A stretch of DNA of 46,499 nucleotides from NCBI GenBank assembly GCA_049282265.1, contig JBAPTR010000016.1:1-46499 (forward strand), in the 5' to 3' direction. Origin of the DNA: CAYUCJ01 sp049282265 (GTDB lineage: Bacteria > Desulfobacterota > DSM-4660 > Desulfatiglandales > Desulfatiglandaceae). The notes under the pieces are model-generated. The model was not told the DNA's origin, made no database searches, and worked only from the letters and a program-made list of their open reading frames with translations. How positions within the stretch are numbered: position 1 is the first letter of the stretch; each line of letters begins with the position of its first letter. The translations under genes and the position numbers were made by a program. Shown here piece after piece: positions 17,719 to 26,796 of the stretch.

Positions 17719-17943
17719 CTAATCAACTGACTCCTGGTGTTTTTCTCTTGGAGCAACTTGTAAAATCAACTTGGCGGACAATTGACTGAGAACCTGCCTT
17801 TTCCGGGCCTCGATTGAAATATCCACCGAATCAGGCGATGGTTCAATCGCCGCCACGCTTCCCTTGGGCATACTCGTTCGGCGTTTCAATTGATTTCCAT
17901 ACGTCCTCAAGACATTACGAATCTGGTAGGTGGTAATTGTCAT
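17719..17943 (-). CDS. Small conserved-looking protein upstream of flgM (74 aa)
   Basis: Family not named. The protein is polar, with an N-terminal TYQIRNVLRTYGNQLKR block and a C-terminal VDISIEARKRQVLSQL block, the latter a little like flagellar linker proteins. GGAGAAAA stands at a good distance from the ATG, and a FliA-type promoter ends about 20 bases upstream. Cotranscription with flgM (76 bases downstream) suggests a flagellar assembly or regulation role. This is inference from position. Confidence 0.65.
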   Translation of the reverse strand: MTITTYQIRNVLRTYGNQLKRRTSMPKGSVAAIEPSPDSVDISIEARKRQVLSQLSAKLILQVAPREKHQESVD

Positions 17944-17961
17944 ATTTTTTCTCCATCTTTC

Positions 17962-17988
17962 ATATCGGCACGGTCAAGAAAAAACTTA
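17962..17988 (-). promoter_or_regulatory. Sigma-28 (FliA) type promoter
   Basis: On the minus strand: TAAGTTTT (17988-17981), an 11-base spacer and GCCGATAT (17969-17962). The FliA consensus is TAAAGTTT-N11-GCCGATAA. Spacing is exact and the -10 differs at one base. It faces the 74-aa gene and flgM. Confidence 0.7.
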
Positions 17989-18113
17989 ACATTATTTTTT
18001 TGAATTCATGAAAAATTTGGGTCTCAGGTAAATGGGTACAAAATATGGATAATGAAATACTGGCATGAATTGGTAATGGGTGATATACAAAACAAATCAG
18101 GAGATATATTCTA

Positions 18114-18941
18114 ATGTATTTTGAAATGAGCGAACCGGACTATATCAACTTCAGTTCGCTAATCTATAGAAAAGCGGGAATCAACTTACATGAAGGGAAA
18201 AAAAGCCTTTTGAAGGCAAGACTGATGAAGTATCTGCGAAAGACCCGGTTTCGTTCGATCGACGAATATTATCAATACCTCATTAATGACGATACAGGAG
18301 AGGAAATGGTCCATCTCCTGGACGTCATTTCTACAAATCTGACCTACTTTTTTCGTGAACCGAAGCATTATGATTTTCTCCGAGATCAAGCCCTTTCTCA
18401 AGTGATGGCATTTTGTAACAGTCTCAACAAGCCGGCCATGCGTGTCTGGAGCGCCGGTTGCTCAAGTGGCGAAGAGGCCTATTCCCTCGGGATTGTCCTG
18501 AATGAGTTTCTTTTTTCTCAGAAGGGACTTCAAATCCGTATTTTTGCTACCGACATTTCCACCAGAATGCTCAGAAAAGCATCAGATGGAATCTACGAAC
18601 AGGAAAAACTGGAAAAGATCCCCAATGACCTCAGGAGTCGGTACTTCCAGAGGGGTATCAATAAGCGCAGCGGATATTTCAGGGTCAAGCCACAACTTCG
18701 CGAACTCATCTCCTTCAAGCGACTTAATCTCATGGAGCCTTTCCCACCCGGACAGACCTTTCAGATTATATTCTGTAGAAATGTGATGATCTACTTTGAC
18801 AAACCTACCCAGGAGAGGATAGTCGGGAAGTTCTACGATGCACTTGAAAAAGGAGGGTTTTTCTTTATTGGGCACTCGGAAAGCCTGACAAATGTCAGGC
18901 ATAACTTCCATTATATACAGCCGAGCGTCTACAGGAAATAG
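18114..18941 (+). CDS. cheR: Chemotaxis protein methyltransferase CheR
   Basis: Methylates glutamates of chemoreceptors using SAM. The 275-aa protein has the N-terminal helical CheR domain (about 8-75, with KAGINLHEGKKSLLKARL) and the SAM domain with SAGCSSGEEAYSL, ATDIS, and FCRNVMIYF and GGFFFIGHSESL at the end. AGGAGA lies 9 bases before ATG 18114. No C-terminal TPR is present. It is divergent from the flgM unit. No chemoreceptor or cheB is in the window. Confidence 0.93.
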   Translation: MYFEMSEPDYINFSSLIYRKAGINLHEGKKSLLKARLMKYLRKTRFRSIDEYYQYLINDDTGEEMVHLLDVISTNLTYFFREPKHYDFLRDQALSQVMAFCNSLNKPAMRVWSAGCSSGEEAYSLGIVLNEFLFSQKGLQIRIFATDISTRMLRKASDGIYEQEKLEKIPNDLRSRYFQRGINKRSGYFRVKPQLRELISFKRLNLMEPFPPGQTFQIIFCRNVMIYFDKPTQERIVGKFYDALEKGGFFFIGHSESLTNVRHNFHYIQPSVYRK

Positions 18942-19092
18942 GCGCCAGTTTCAAAACGCCCCATTTTGCCAAATCTCTTCGTCAGGCTCAAATTTTGTTC
19001 TCGAAATACTCCGTCTATTCCTGTGGTTAAAATTATCGCCTTCCTTGACCTTGAACAAACTGGAACGTTTTGAAAATGGCTCATAGTTCCTA

Positions 19093-20487
19093 TTAATTGC
19101 TGAACCGAGACCGTTCTATTCCCTGTTTCTTGATTTTTTCCACCAGGGTTGTGCGATTCATGTTCAGCAGTTTCGCCGCACGATTCTTTATCCACCCTGT
19201 TTTTTCGAGAGCGTTGATGATCAACTGTCTTTCGAATTCATTTACGGCGTGGCTCAGAGAAAAACCATCGTCCGGCACAACCGTCTGAATCATCTGGCCG
19301 CTGCCGCTTTTTTTGGCAATTTTTTCCGGCAGATCTTCAACTCCGACATAATCACTTTCGGAGAGAATAACCATCCGCTCGATGATATTTTCCAGCTCTC
19401 GAACGTTACCCGGCCAATCGTACAGCTCCAGTGCCCCGACGACATCTTTGGAGATGCCCTTAACCGTCTTTTTCTTGGTCCTGGTCATTTGCGTCAAAAA
19501 ATGGTGCACAAGGAGTGGAATATCCGTTTTTCTGTCCCTGAGGGGCGGCAAGGCAATGGGAATGACCTTCAGTCGGTAGTAGAGGTCTTCCCTGAACCTT
19601 CCTTCTTCCACGGTCTTTTCCAGATTCTTGTTTGTAGCCGCAAGTATCCTCACATCACATTTGATCGTCCGGGTCCCGCCCAATCGTTCAAATTCATGTT
19701 CCTGTAAAACGCGAAGGAGCTTTACCTGTAGATGGGGGCTCATTTCCGCCACCTCATCCAAAAATATGGTCCCCCCATTGGCCATTTCAAACCTGCCGAT
19801 ACGGGTTCTAATGGCGTTGGTAAAGGCACCTTTTTCATGACCGAAAAGCTCGCTTTCCAGCAGTTCCTCCGGGATGGCGCCGCAGTTCACCGGAATGAGT
19901 GGTTTATCACGTCTGGAGCTGTGGTGATAATGAATCGCCCTCGCCACGAGTTCCTTTCCCGTTCCGGATTCGCCCAGGATAAGGACCGTGCTGTCCGTGT
20001 CGGCTACTTTTTCGATGACCCTGAAAACTTTGTCCATCAAGGGACTATCACCAATAAAATTGTGGAACTTGTACTTTCTTTTTAACTGTCGTTTCAGGGC
20101 GAAATTTTCCCGCCTCAGATTTCTCAATTCCATGGCCCGCTTGATAACCAGCAGGACCTCATCCATTTTTATCGGCTTGGCAAGATAGTCAAATGCGCCC
20201 GCTTTCATGGCCTCCACGGCGTTGCGAATACTGGCATATCCGGTCAAAATGATACCGATTGAATCGGGATCATGTTGAACAAGGTGCTTCAATACGGCCA
20301 TGCCGTCAACCTTGGGCATGTTGAGATCAATGAGGACGACATCAAAAAAATCCAGATCAATCTTCTGAATTCCCATTTCACCATCATCGGCTGTCTCCAC
20401 CTCAAAGCCTTCATTGCGCAAGAAATCTGAAAAATGATTCCGGATTTCTTCCTCGTCATCAACTACCAGGACCTTCAAATCGGCCAT
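19093..20487 (-). CDS. Sigma-54 dependent response regulator (NtrC/AtoC family) with GAFTNA motif
   Basis: Receiver-AAA+-Fis activator of RpoN promoters, 464 aa. The receiver has D54 as phosphoacceptor and K104. The AAA+ domain has Walker A GESGTGKE (172-179), and the sigma-54 contact loop reads GAFTNA (220-225) instead of GAFTGA. A Fis-type HTH is at the end (AAKLLNMNRTTLVEKI). I chose ATG 20487, with AAGGGAG six bases upstream. The frame from 20523 adds 12 residues with no site. It may act on the sigma-54 sites at 3253 or 13186, untested. Confidence 0.92.
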   Translation of the reverse strand: MADLKVLVVDDEEEIRNHFSDFLRNEGFEVETADDGEMGIQKIDLDFFDVVLIDLNMPKVDGMAVLKHLVQHDPDSIGIILTGYASIRNAVEAMKAGAFDYLAKPIKMDEVLLVIKRAMELRNLRRENFALKRQLKRKYKFHNFIGDSPLMDKVFRVIEKVADTDSTVLILGESGTGKELVARAIHYHHSSRRDKPLIPVNCGAIPEELLESELFGHEKGAFTNAIRTRIGRFEMANGGTIFLDEVAEMSPHLQVKLLRVLQEHEFERLGGTRTIKCDVRILAATNKNLEKTVEEGRFREDLYYRLKVIPIALPPLRDRKTDIPLLVHHFLTQMTRTKKKTVKGISKDVVGALELYDWPGNVRELENIIERMVILSESDYVGVEDLPEKIAKKSGSGQMIQTVVPDDGFSLSHAVNEFERQLIINALEKTGWIKNRAAKLLNMNRTTLVEKIKKQGIERSRFSN

Positions 20488-20521
20488 ATCAAACTCCCTT
20501 GGTGCCTCAAATAAGCTATCC

Positions 20522-20539
20522 AAGCCAAAAATTTGGCTT
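20522..20539. promoter_or_regulatory. Palindrome upstream of response regulator gene
   Basis: AAGCCAAA-AA-TTTGGCTT is an 18-base palindrome, 35 bases upstream of the regulator start at 20487. It could be an operator for autoregulation or a chance symmetry. No T-run follows in the regulator direction. Confidence 0.3.
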
Positions 20540-20729
20540 TTCTTATTCTTCCCGCCAAATTTCTAACACATAATGGTTCCAGGGTTCAACATTTTTTTCC
20601 CAATTTTCCCGCTTTTGATGAAATTATAAAAGGCACCTGTCGTGCCCAGCGAGGGGTGCGAAAAGCGTTAATCCGGGTTAAATGGTATGCAAACCGAAGA
20701 ATGGCGTTGATGGCATTTATACTTTTGTC

Positions 20730-20744
20730 TGGCGCCATGACTGC
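20730..20744 (+). promoter_or_regulatory. Weak sigma-54-like site
   Basis: TGGCGCCATGACTGC has GG and GC ten bases apart but differs from the consensus at three other positions. It lies 56 bases before ATG 20800. It could be chance. Confidence 0.25.
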
Positions 20745-20799
20745 GCCAATGGTAAGATTCACGGAGTCATGGCCCGGAACGCATCTTCGGCAAACTCCA

Positions 20800-21075
20800 A
20801 TGGACGAAAACACCCTCCTGAATCAACTTGAAGAATTGGCCGAAAGGCTGGATATCTCTGTCCGCTACGAGACGACCCTAGAGGATTTTCTGCTTTCTCA
20901 TGGAGGGCTTTGTCGCCTGAAAGACCGGTATGTCATTATTGTAAACAAGGATATCAGCGCCGCGGAAAAGGCAAAGACACTGGGCCTGGCCATAGCACGC
21001 TTTGACCTGGACACCATTTATATCCGTCCCGGCCTGAGAGCTTTTCTTTCAGGGTTTCGTGGCGAGCGGCAGTGA
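20800..21075 (+). CDS. Small conserved-looking protein (91 aa)
   Basis: Function not known. The protein begins MDENTLLNQLEELAERL and contains ISVRYE, GGLCRLKDRYVIIVNKD, and IARFDLDTIYIRPGLRAFL. I recall similar roughly 95-residue proteins in deltaproteobacteria that begin at this point. In-frame starts exist at 20533 and 20701, but that stretch lacks conserved-looking protein features, so I prefer ATG 20800 despite a weak ribosome-binding site. It converges on the DnaJ-domain gene with only 8 bases between. Confidence 0.6.
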   Translation: MDENTLLNQLEELAERLDISVRYETTLEDFLLSHGGLCRLKDRYVIIVNKDISAAEKAKTLGLAIARFDLDTIYIRPGLRAFLSGFRGERQ

Positions 21076-21083
21076 AAGGGAGA

Positions 21084-21527
21084 TTATGGGCCATCCGTGT
21101 CTATCCATCGCCGGAATACCTTCATGATCCGGGATGAAGCGGTAAGGAATATCATTGTGCCTGTTTCGGCAAACGCTTCAGCCCTGGAGCCCATCGTGCC
21201 GGCGGTGGTTCCAAACCTATCGCTTTCTTCGGGTTGTTCATTTTTATCCCGGGCGTCAGGGCTGCTCGCCCCTTCTGACCGGCCCTTTGCGGTCCTTGAA
21301 ACCCGGTCTTTGGCTCGTGCTGACAGGAAAGATGTCAAGGTCTCATGGGCTTCATTAATCTCCTTCAATTTTTTTTCAGCCTTTTTTTTCAAACGGGGAT
21401 TATTGGCAAAACGGTCCGGATGCCACACACTAACGCAATCCCGGTACGCCTGCTTCACGTCTTCTATTGAGGCTTCGACCTCCAGATCGAGGATTTCAAG
21501 GGAGCGCCTCAAACCCACCTTCTTCAT
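21084..21527 (-). CDS. J-domain (DnaJ-like) protein
   Basis: A 147-aa protein with an N-terminal J domain: HPD motif in VWHPDRFANNP at about residues 35-45, followed by EINEAHETL. It should stimulate an Hsp70 partner. There is no G/F region or zinc finger. The middle is polar and low in complexity (residues 75-110). A short fairly hydrophobic stretch (TGTMIFLTASS) lies near the end but is too short for a clear membrane helix. Single gene, with a 97-base gap to the hydratase family gene. Confidence 0.85.
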   Translation of the reverse strand: MKKVGLRRSLEILDLEVEASIEDVKQAYRDCVSVWHPDRFANNPRLKKKAEKKLKEINEAHETLTSFLSARAKDRVSRTAKGRSEGASSPDARDKNEQPEESDRFGTTAGTMGSRAEAFAETGTMIFLTASSRIMKVFRRWIDTDGP

Positions 21528-21624
21528 AGGTGCGGTCCCTTCACGTCCAAGAGAGCAGAACTTCTCAATATTAAGGTAGATCTATCCATTCACAGATCCT
21601 AATACCTTATAAGGAAACGGCGCC

Positions 21625-22401
21625 TCAAAAATACCTTGATTTATCAGTCTTGTCCATCATTCCTCGGAGCAGGAGAAGCGTCTGATTCCGATCTTCCATG
21701 TTGAGGGCCTGTTCAAGACCACCCGCGTCAATATTCATGTTGATGGCTTCTTTTGTCAACCTCAGGCCCATGGGGTTCTTGCTGTTCATTGTCCTGGCCA
21801 GTTCCAGGGCTGTATCGAAAAGCTGGTCTTCACTGACCAGCCGGCTGGCCAGCCCCAGGTTCATTGCCTCTTCCGCAGAGATGTAGTTCCCGGTGAGCAT
21901 GAATTCATAGGCCCTTCCGGATCCGATGAGACGTGGAAGAAAATAGCTGCAGGCCATGTCGGCGCCACCCAGACCGATATTGATATATGCCGCTCCAAAC
22001 CTCACATCCGCTGTGATGACGCGGACATCGGATGCCAGGGCAAAACTGAAACCAAGACCCACGGCTGCGCCGTGGACTGCGGCAATAACAGGCTGGGGCG
22101 TACGTCTCATGGAAAGATTCAGACGCGCAAGCCTCGCCTGAAAACGGTAGAACTCGTCAGGGCTCATATCGGGAACCATTTTCATGGTCTCCCTCATATC
22201 GAGGCCTGCGCAAAAGCCCCTTTTTCCATTCCCCTTAAGGATAATCACATGAGTGTCAAGGTCGTACAAACGGTCTGCCCAGAATCTTTCCAGCTCTTTC
22301 ATCATCTGCATATTCACGGCATTATATTTTCGAGGTCTATTGAGAGAGAGAATACCGACCCCTTTTTCTTTCACTTCATATTCAATGGCCTTAAAATCCA
22401 T
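21625..22401 (-). CDS. Enoyl-CoA hydratase/isomerase family protein
   Basis: Crotonase-fold enzyme of acyl-CoA metabolism, 258 aa from ATG 22401 (MDFKAIEYEV). It has the oxyanion-hole segments GFCAGLDMRE and AAVHGAAVGLGFSFALASDVR. At the first catalytic position the glycine-rich AAYINIGLGGADMACSYFLPRLIG segment has G-G-A-D. Aspartate or glutamate here varies with the reaction, so substrate and reaction (hydratase, isomerase or other) cannot be fixed. A longer frame from 22452 is possible. GAGAGG lies just before the chosen start. Confidence 0.82.
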   Translation of the reverse strand: MDFKAIEYEVKEKGVGILSLNRPRKYNAVNMQMMKELERFWADRLYDLDTHVIILKGNGKRGFCAGLDMRETMKMVPDMSPDEFYRFQARLARLNLSMRRTPQPVIAAVHGAAVGLGFSFALASDVRVITADVRFGAAYINIGLGGADMACSYFLPRLIGSGRAYEFMLTGNYISAEEAMNLGLASRLVSEDQLFDTALELARTMNSKNPMGLRLTKEAINMNIDAGGLEQALNMEDRNQTLLLLRGMMDKTDKSRYF

Positions 22402-22500
22402 AGTTCCTCTCATCCGGGCCACCCGCGGAATGGCCTTTTTCCATGGCATCATGCCCTATCGCCTGGAATCAAAAAGATTGATTAGACGCCAGGTAAGCCA

Positions 22501-23904
22501 TCAGGGTCTGATCGTCAGGTCCTCGATACGATTGAGCAGGGTCTTGTAGCTCACGCCCAGGGACTCTGCAGCCTTTTTCCGATTCCAGTTGCTTTCCCGA
22601 AGGGCATGGGAAATGGCCTGACGTTCCACTTCACCCACGTACGCTTTGCTAATTTTTTTAAGAGAAGCGTCCCTTTTTCGAAAAAATGTATCCACCTTTT
22701 TGTCCCCCCAGGGAGGGACAGTCTCCATTTTTCTTGAAAGGGCGCCGTTTTTCGGGAGAGTCGACCCATGATTTTGGGCCATTTCATTCATCACAAAATC
22801 CCAGTCCCTGAGGACAATGGCCCTTCGTATTGCATTTTCGAGTTCCCGCACATTTCCAGGCCAGTAATAAGTGGTCAGCACCTTTGAAATTTCATTGGTC
22901 AGTTTCAGGGGTTCCCTCCTGAATTCATAGCAGTATTTGTTCATAAAATACTCAACCATAACAAGGATATCTTCGCGCCTCTCACGCAATGGAGGTGCCT
23001 CGATATGCACGACATTCAAACGGAAAAAAAGATCTTTCCTGAAGCCTCCCTCCCTGACTATTCTGCTCAATTCTTTGTTGGTGGCTGCCACCACACGCGT
23101 ATCAACCGCCATGTCGCGGACTCCGCCCAATCTTGAAAAGGCTTTGTCTTCGAGTACCTGGAGAAACTTGACCTGCAAAGAAAGTGAAAGGTCCCCGATC
23201 TCGTCTATGAAAAGCGTGCCCCCGTCAGCCAATTCCAGGCGCCCGGGTTTGTTCTTGTGGGCACCCGTAAAGGCCCCTTTCTGAAATCCGAACACCTCGC
23301 TTTCCAGCAGTTCATCCGGAAGCGCCCCACAGTTTATTTTTATCAAAGGGCCCTTATTTCTTTTCGAATAGTAGTGCACAGATCGAGCAATAAGTTCCTT
23401 CCCCGTGCCGCTCTCTCCCGTGATCAGAACGGTGATATCTTTGTCCGCCACTGTGCGTATCTTTTCCCTGATCAAACTGATTTCCCTGCTCCGACCCACT
23501 AGGACGGGAAACTCAGGCAATCGCTCCGTTTCCTCTCTGTGTTTCATGGCATCCTTCAATGCACCAGACAGGCCTTCTGGTCCAAGGTCCGGGTCAAAAC
23601 AATGGATGCCACCAAATGGGGAGTGTCTCGCCTCTTCTCGAAAAAGGTCTTCTTTAGCGCAGACAAGTATGGGCATTCCCGGATTGATGATTTTCAGTTT
23701 TTGCAAGCTGCTCCTGCTGGTGTCATTATCAAGCGACGGCCCGATAACAGCGATATCCGGAACCATGGCCTCGAGTTGTTCCATGGACGCACTTGAGGCA
23801 GCACTGCATCTGAAGGCAAATCCCAATTGGCTTATCTGTTCGTCCAGTTGTGAAAGAACATCGGGGTTCGAGTCTATAATAAGGATATTCTTTTTGGTCT
23901 CCAT
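22501..23904 (-). CDS. Sigma-54 activator with degenerate receiver domain
   Basis: 467 aa, from ATG 23904 with AAAGGGAGAG about 8 bases upstream. The receiver-like domain (5-125) has D-S-N at the first acidic cluster, and the phosphoacceptor position reads AVIGPS, with G55 where aspartate belongs. The switch lysine is also not apparent. The AAA+ domain is complete: Walker A GESGTGKE (163-170), GAFTGA, and arginine-rich sensor segments, with a Fis HTH at the end (AAESLGVSYKTLLNRI). It sits 20 bases after the hybrid kinase. Activity is therefore probably not switched by receiver phosphorylation. Confidence 0.9.
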   Translation of the reverse strand: METKKNILIIDSNPDVLSQLDEQISQLGFAFRCSAASSASMEQLEAMVPDIAVIGPSLDNDTSRSSLQKLKIINPGMPILVCAKEDLFREEARHSPFGGIHCFDPDLGPEGLSGALKDAMKHREETERLPEFPVLVGRSREISLIREKIRTVADKDITVLITGESGTGKELIARSVHYYSKRNKGPLIKINCGALPDELLESEVFGFQKGAFTGAHKNKPGRLELADGGTLFIDEIGDLSLSLQVKFLQVLEDKAFSRLGGVRDMAVDTRVVAATNKELSRIVREGGFRKDLFFRLNVVHIEAPPLRERREDILVMVEYFMNKYCYEFRREPLKLTNEISKVLTTYYWPGNVRELENAIRRAIVLRDWDFVMNEMAQNHGSTLPKNGALSRKMETVPPWGDKKVDTFFRKRDASLKKISKAYVGEVERQAISHALRESNWNRKKAAESLGVSYKTLLNRIEDLTIRP

Positions 23905-23924
23905 GACAATGGCTCTCCCTTTGC

Positions 23925-26354
23925 TTATTTTCCCAATACCTCTGAAAGGGTTTGGCTCAACTTGTTCATGCCGCATGGTTTTGTAAGATAGCCCCTGATC
24001 ATGTGTTTTACGTCCTCATCGATTCCGTTGGGTCCCGACGATTCGTATCCCGACACGATAATTATTCTGGCATCCCCGTCTAATTTCCTTATTTTCTTGA
24101 TACATGAAATGCCATCCATTTCGGGCATATTCCTGTCCATGAGGACCACATCCGGCTGAAATTCCGCATAGTGTTCCAGGGCCTCGACCGCCCTTGAAAC
24201 TGAAGCCACCCTATACCCCAGGCTGCGGGTCATACCCACCAGTGCATCCAGGGCGCTCAATTCATCGTCAACGATAAGGACTTTCTGACCCTTACCGGTA
24301 ACGAGCATTTTTTCGGGTTCTGTTTGCGTCTGTGGCCCACCTTCGGCCAGGGGAAATCTGATCTTGAATGTTGTCCCCTTTCCAGGCGAAGACGACACCG
24401 TAATCTTTCCTCCGTGTTCCTCTACAATCCCGTGCGCTGTTGAGAGCCCGAGACCCGTACCTTTCCCCACATCTTTTCCAGTAAAAAAGGGGTCAAAGAC
24501 CTGGTCCACGGTCTTTTTGTCCATGCCGTAGCCCGTGTCCGAAACCACCAGCAGGATTTGGTCACCATTCCTGCTTGCCTTCACCAGTAACCTGCCTCCC
24601 CCGGGCATGGCATCTCTGGCATTTGTGAAGAGGTTCATGCAAACCTGACTCAAAAGGGAATGGTTTCCTCTAACAAACAGGTCCTTTTCGAGATCCACTG
24701 AAACCTGAATTTTCTTGTCGAATAGCCGTTCCACAATCCGGTACGTTTCACCAATGACGTCGGAAAGATCCAAAACGACGGGGTTGAAATCAACGCCAAC
24801 CCGCGAAAAATGAAGCAGGCTGTTCACGAGGTCAACGCCTCTATCTATGGAATTATTGATATTCTTTGCAATGCCACCCACCTCTTCGAATTGGCTGTTG
24901 ACCATTTCCAGGTACTCTACATTCCCCAGGATAGCCTGGAGGATATTCCGAAAATTGTGTGCCACCCCCCCGGCAAGTCGGCCCACGGATTCCAGCTTTT
25001 GGGCGTTAAGGAATCTCTTCTGCAAGGTCCGCTGTTCTTTTTCAGCCCGTTTTTGTGCGGTCAGATCGTTAAAAAGGGTAACGATCTCTCCTGAGGGAAG
25101 CTTGTACACATCATATTCCCGCCACTCTCGGCCTTTCCGTTCCTCGTGAAGCAAGGGGCCGATGTGTTCGCTCACCCCCGACTTCCAGACCCTTTCGATG
25201 ATTCTAAGAATCCCCGATGAATCATATTCGGGAAAGACCTCCTGGGCCTCTTTTCCAACGACATCCGGCAGCTTGAGATCCTCAAGCTGCCGGGCATAGT
25301 GGTTCAGCTCCAGGATCACAAAATTCTTTTCATGTTCATCCACCTCAAAAACAACAACGCCACTTTTCATGTTGTCAAAAATGGCTCTGAATCTTGCTTC
25401 ACTCTTCCTGAGTCTTTTTTCTGTCTGACGCAGAGTTCTGGTGCGGTCTTTCACCAGTTTTTCCTGATTCGCATAGAGCAAGGCATTTTCTATGGCAATC
25501 GCGGCAGGGGTGCCTATACCCATAAGCAGATGGAGGTCTTCTTTTCTGAATCCATGGGGAATACTCAGAGAATCAACATAGATTGCCCCTCGAACCTTGC
25601 TTCGGCTGATGAGCGGAACACACATGACCGATCTGATTTTAAGGGCCTTCATGCTGTCAGACAGGTCCACATCTTCTTCCTCGCTCGTATCCGACATGGA
25701 AACGGGCTTTCCGTCTCGTATCACCCGGTTGACTATGGTCCTGCTGTAATCAATGGTCACATCCCTGTCTTCGCTTTTTGATCGAGCGATGATCTCCGAA
25801 AGGTCCCCCGTTGACTCTTCATAGAGCAGAATGGCACCGCGGTCTATACGATTGAGACACTCGAAAAGATATTCCATGATCTTTTCCAGCACGTCATTGA
25901 CGTCAAAAGATTCCATGAGAACGTTGGAAATCTTGTACATAAGCTGAAGATTCTTGGGGTTGGTCATGGGTCTGTCTTTATAGAAGAAGACCTTCTCCCT
26001 CCCTTCCTGCCTTGCCGGGAACCTGACCGCATGGTGGACCAGGGTCCCTCCGACAGAGAACTCCCTGTCTATAACCAGAAGGGTGTTTCCAATGGAAATG
26101 GGACTGCCTTCCTTTATCTCTATCGGTTTCCCAGGTTGGAGCATTTCGCCGTTTATAAAGGTTCCGTTGGTGCTTTTTAAATCCTCAACAAAAAACCGGT
26201 CACCTCTTTGTTCAAGTTTCAGATGCGCCTGGGAAATGGAAGGATCTTCGATCTGGATATGGTTTTCCGGGCCCCTGCCCAGATGGAGCGTTCCCTTCTT
26301 GAGATCGAAAATTTTCCCCCTGCTGGGGCCTTCAATGACATAGAGCTTGAGCAT
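23925..26354 (-). CDS. FHA-GAF-PAS hybrid histidine kinase
   Basis: 809-aa soluble sensor kinase with no membrane segment. Order: FHA domain 1-95 (GRGPENHIQIEDPSISQAH then STNGTFINGE), GAF about 135-295, coiled coil 295-325, PAS about 325-432, HisKA with H466 in AGGVAHNFRNILQ, HATPase with DTGYGMD and GTGLGLSTAHGIV, and a receiver with a phosphoacceptor in VVLMDRNMP near 737. GAGGTGATA precedes the ATG. An FHA domain at the front suggests that phosphothreonine-dependent input feeds the kinase. Part of the operon 26749-22501. Confidence 0.92.
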   Translation of the reverse strand: MLKLYVIEGPSRGKIFDLKKGTLHLGRGPENHIQIEDPSISQAHLKLEQRGDRFFVEDLKSTNGTFINGEMLQPGKPIEIKEGSPISIGNTLLVIDREFSVGGTLVHHAVRFPARQEGREKVFFYKDRPMTNPKNLQLMYKISNVLMESFDVNDVLEKIMEYLFECLNRIDRGAILLYEESTGDLSEIIARSKSEDRDVTIDYSRTIVNRVIRDGKPVSMSDTSEEEDVDLSDSMKALKIRSVMCVPLISRSKVRGAIYVDSLSIPHGFRKEDLHLLMGIGTPAAIAIENALLYANQEKLVKDRTRTLRQTEKRLRKSEARFRAIFDNMKSGVVVFEVDEHEKNFVILELNHYARQLEDLKLPDVVGKEAQEVFPEYDSSGILRIIERVWKSGVSEHIGPLLHEERKGREWREYDVYKLPSGEIVTLFNDLTAQKRAEKEQRTLQKRFLNAQKLESVGRLAGGVAHNFRNILQAILGNVEYLEMVNSQFEEVGGIAKNINNSIDRGVDLVNSLLHFSRVGVDFNPVVLDLSDVIGETYRIVERLFDKKIQVSVDLEKDLFVRGNHSLLSQVCMNLFTNARDAMPGGGRLLVKASRNGDQILLVVSDTGYGMDKKTVDQVFDPFFTGKDVGKGTGLGLSTAHGIVEEHGGKITVSSSPGKGTTFKIRFPLAEGGPQTQTEPEKMLVTGKGQKVLIVDDELSALDALVGMTRSLGYRVASVSRAVEALEHYAEFQPDVVLMDRNMPEMDGISCIKKIRKLDGDARIIIVSGYESSGPNGIDEDVKHMIRGYLTKPCGMNKLSQTLSEVLGK

Positions 26355-26371
26355 GACATATCACCTCGGAA

Positions 26372-26749
26372 TTATGGAGCTTTGACCAGCAGTCTGGCCA
26401 TGTGATCCTTCAGCACGGCCATTCGCACGGGCTTGGACAACACCACATCAGCCTTCTTCTCCAGGGCCACGGCCTCCGGTTCTTTTCCGTAACCGGTTAT
26501 GGCGATTACAGGTATGTTCGGATGACCGGTTTTGAGGGCGGTCACCACCCCCACACCACTCACATAGGGCATGACAATATCCGTTATGACAAGGTCGTAG
26601 CCCCCGGCTTCCACCATTTTGAGGCCTTCCATGCCGTCCCTGGCGCTGATCACCCTGTACCCAAGGTATTCAAGGTGCTTGATGATCATGGACAGGACAT
26701 CCACATCGTCCTCAACCACGAGAATTGTCTCTTTTGTCTCATTATTCAT
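26372..26749 (-). CDS. Single-domain response regulator (CheY-like)
   Basis: 125 aa, a lone receiver with the acidic pair E-D-D (13-15), phosphoacceptor D57 (LVITDIVMP), T85-like in IAITGYG and the switch lysine in VVLSKPV. It lacks an output domain, so it works by protein contact or as a phosphate relay with the hybrid kinase 17 bases downstream. First gene of the signalling operon. Confidence 0.9.
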   Translation of the reverse strand: MNNETKETILVVEDDVDVLSMIIKHLEYLGYRVISARDGMEGLKMVEAGGYDLVITDIVMPYVSGVGVVTALKTGHPNIPVIAITGYGKEPEAVALEKKADVVLSKPVRMAVLKDHMARLLVKAP

Positions 26750-26796
26750 TGGTCCTGCAGCCTCGGTGTTTTAGGGTTCAACATAAATTCTGATCT

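Noticed and set aside
18073..18087. TGGCATG-like site before cheR
   Set aside because: The second element lacks the GC at the required distance, so it is not a sigma-54 promoter.
18883..18900. 18-base palindrome GCCTGACA-AA-TGTCAGGC inside cheR
   Set aside because: It lies within conserved CheR coding sequence and is probably a chance symmetry.
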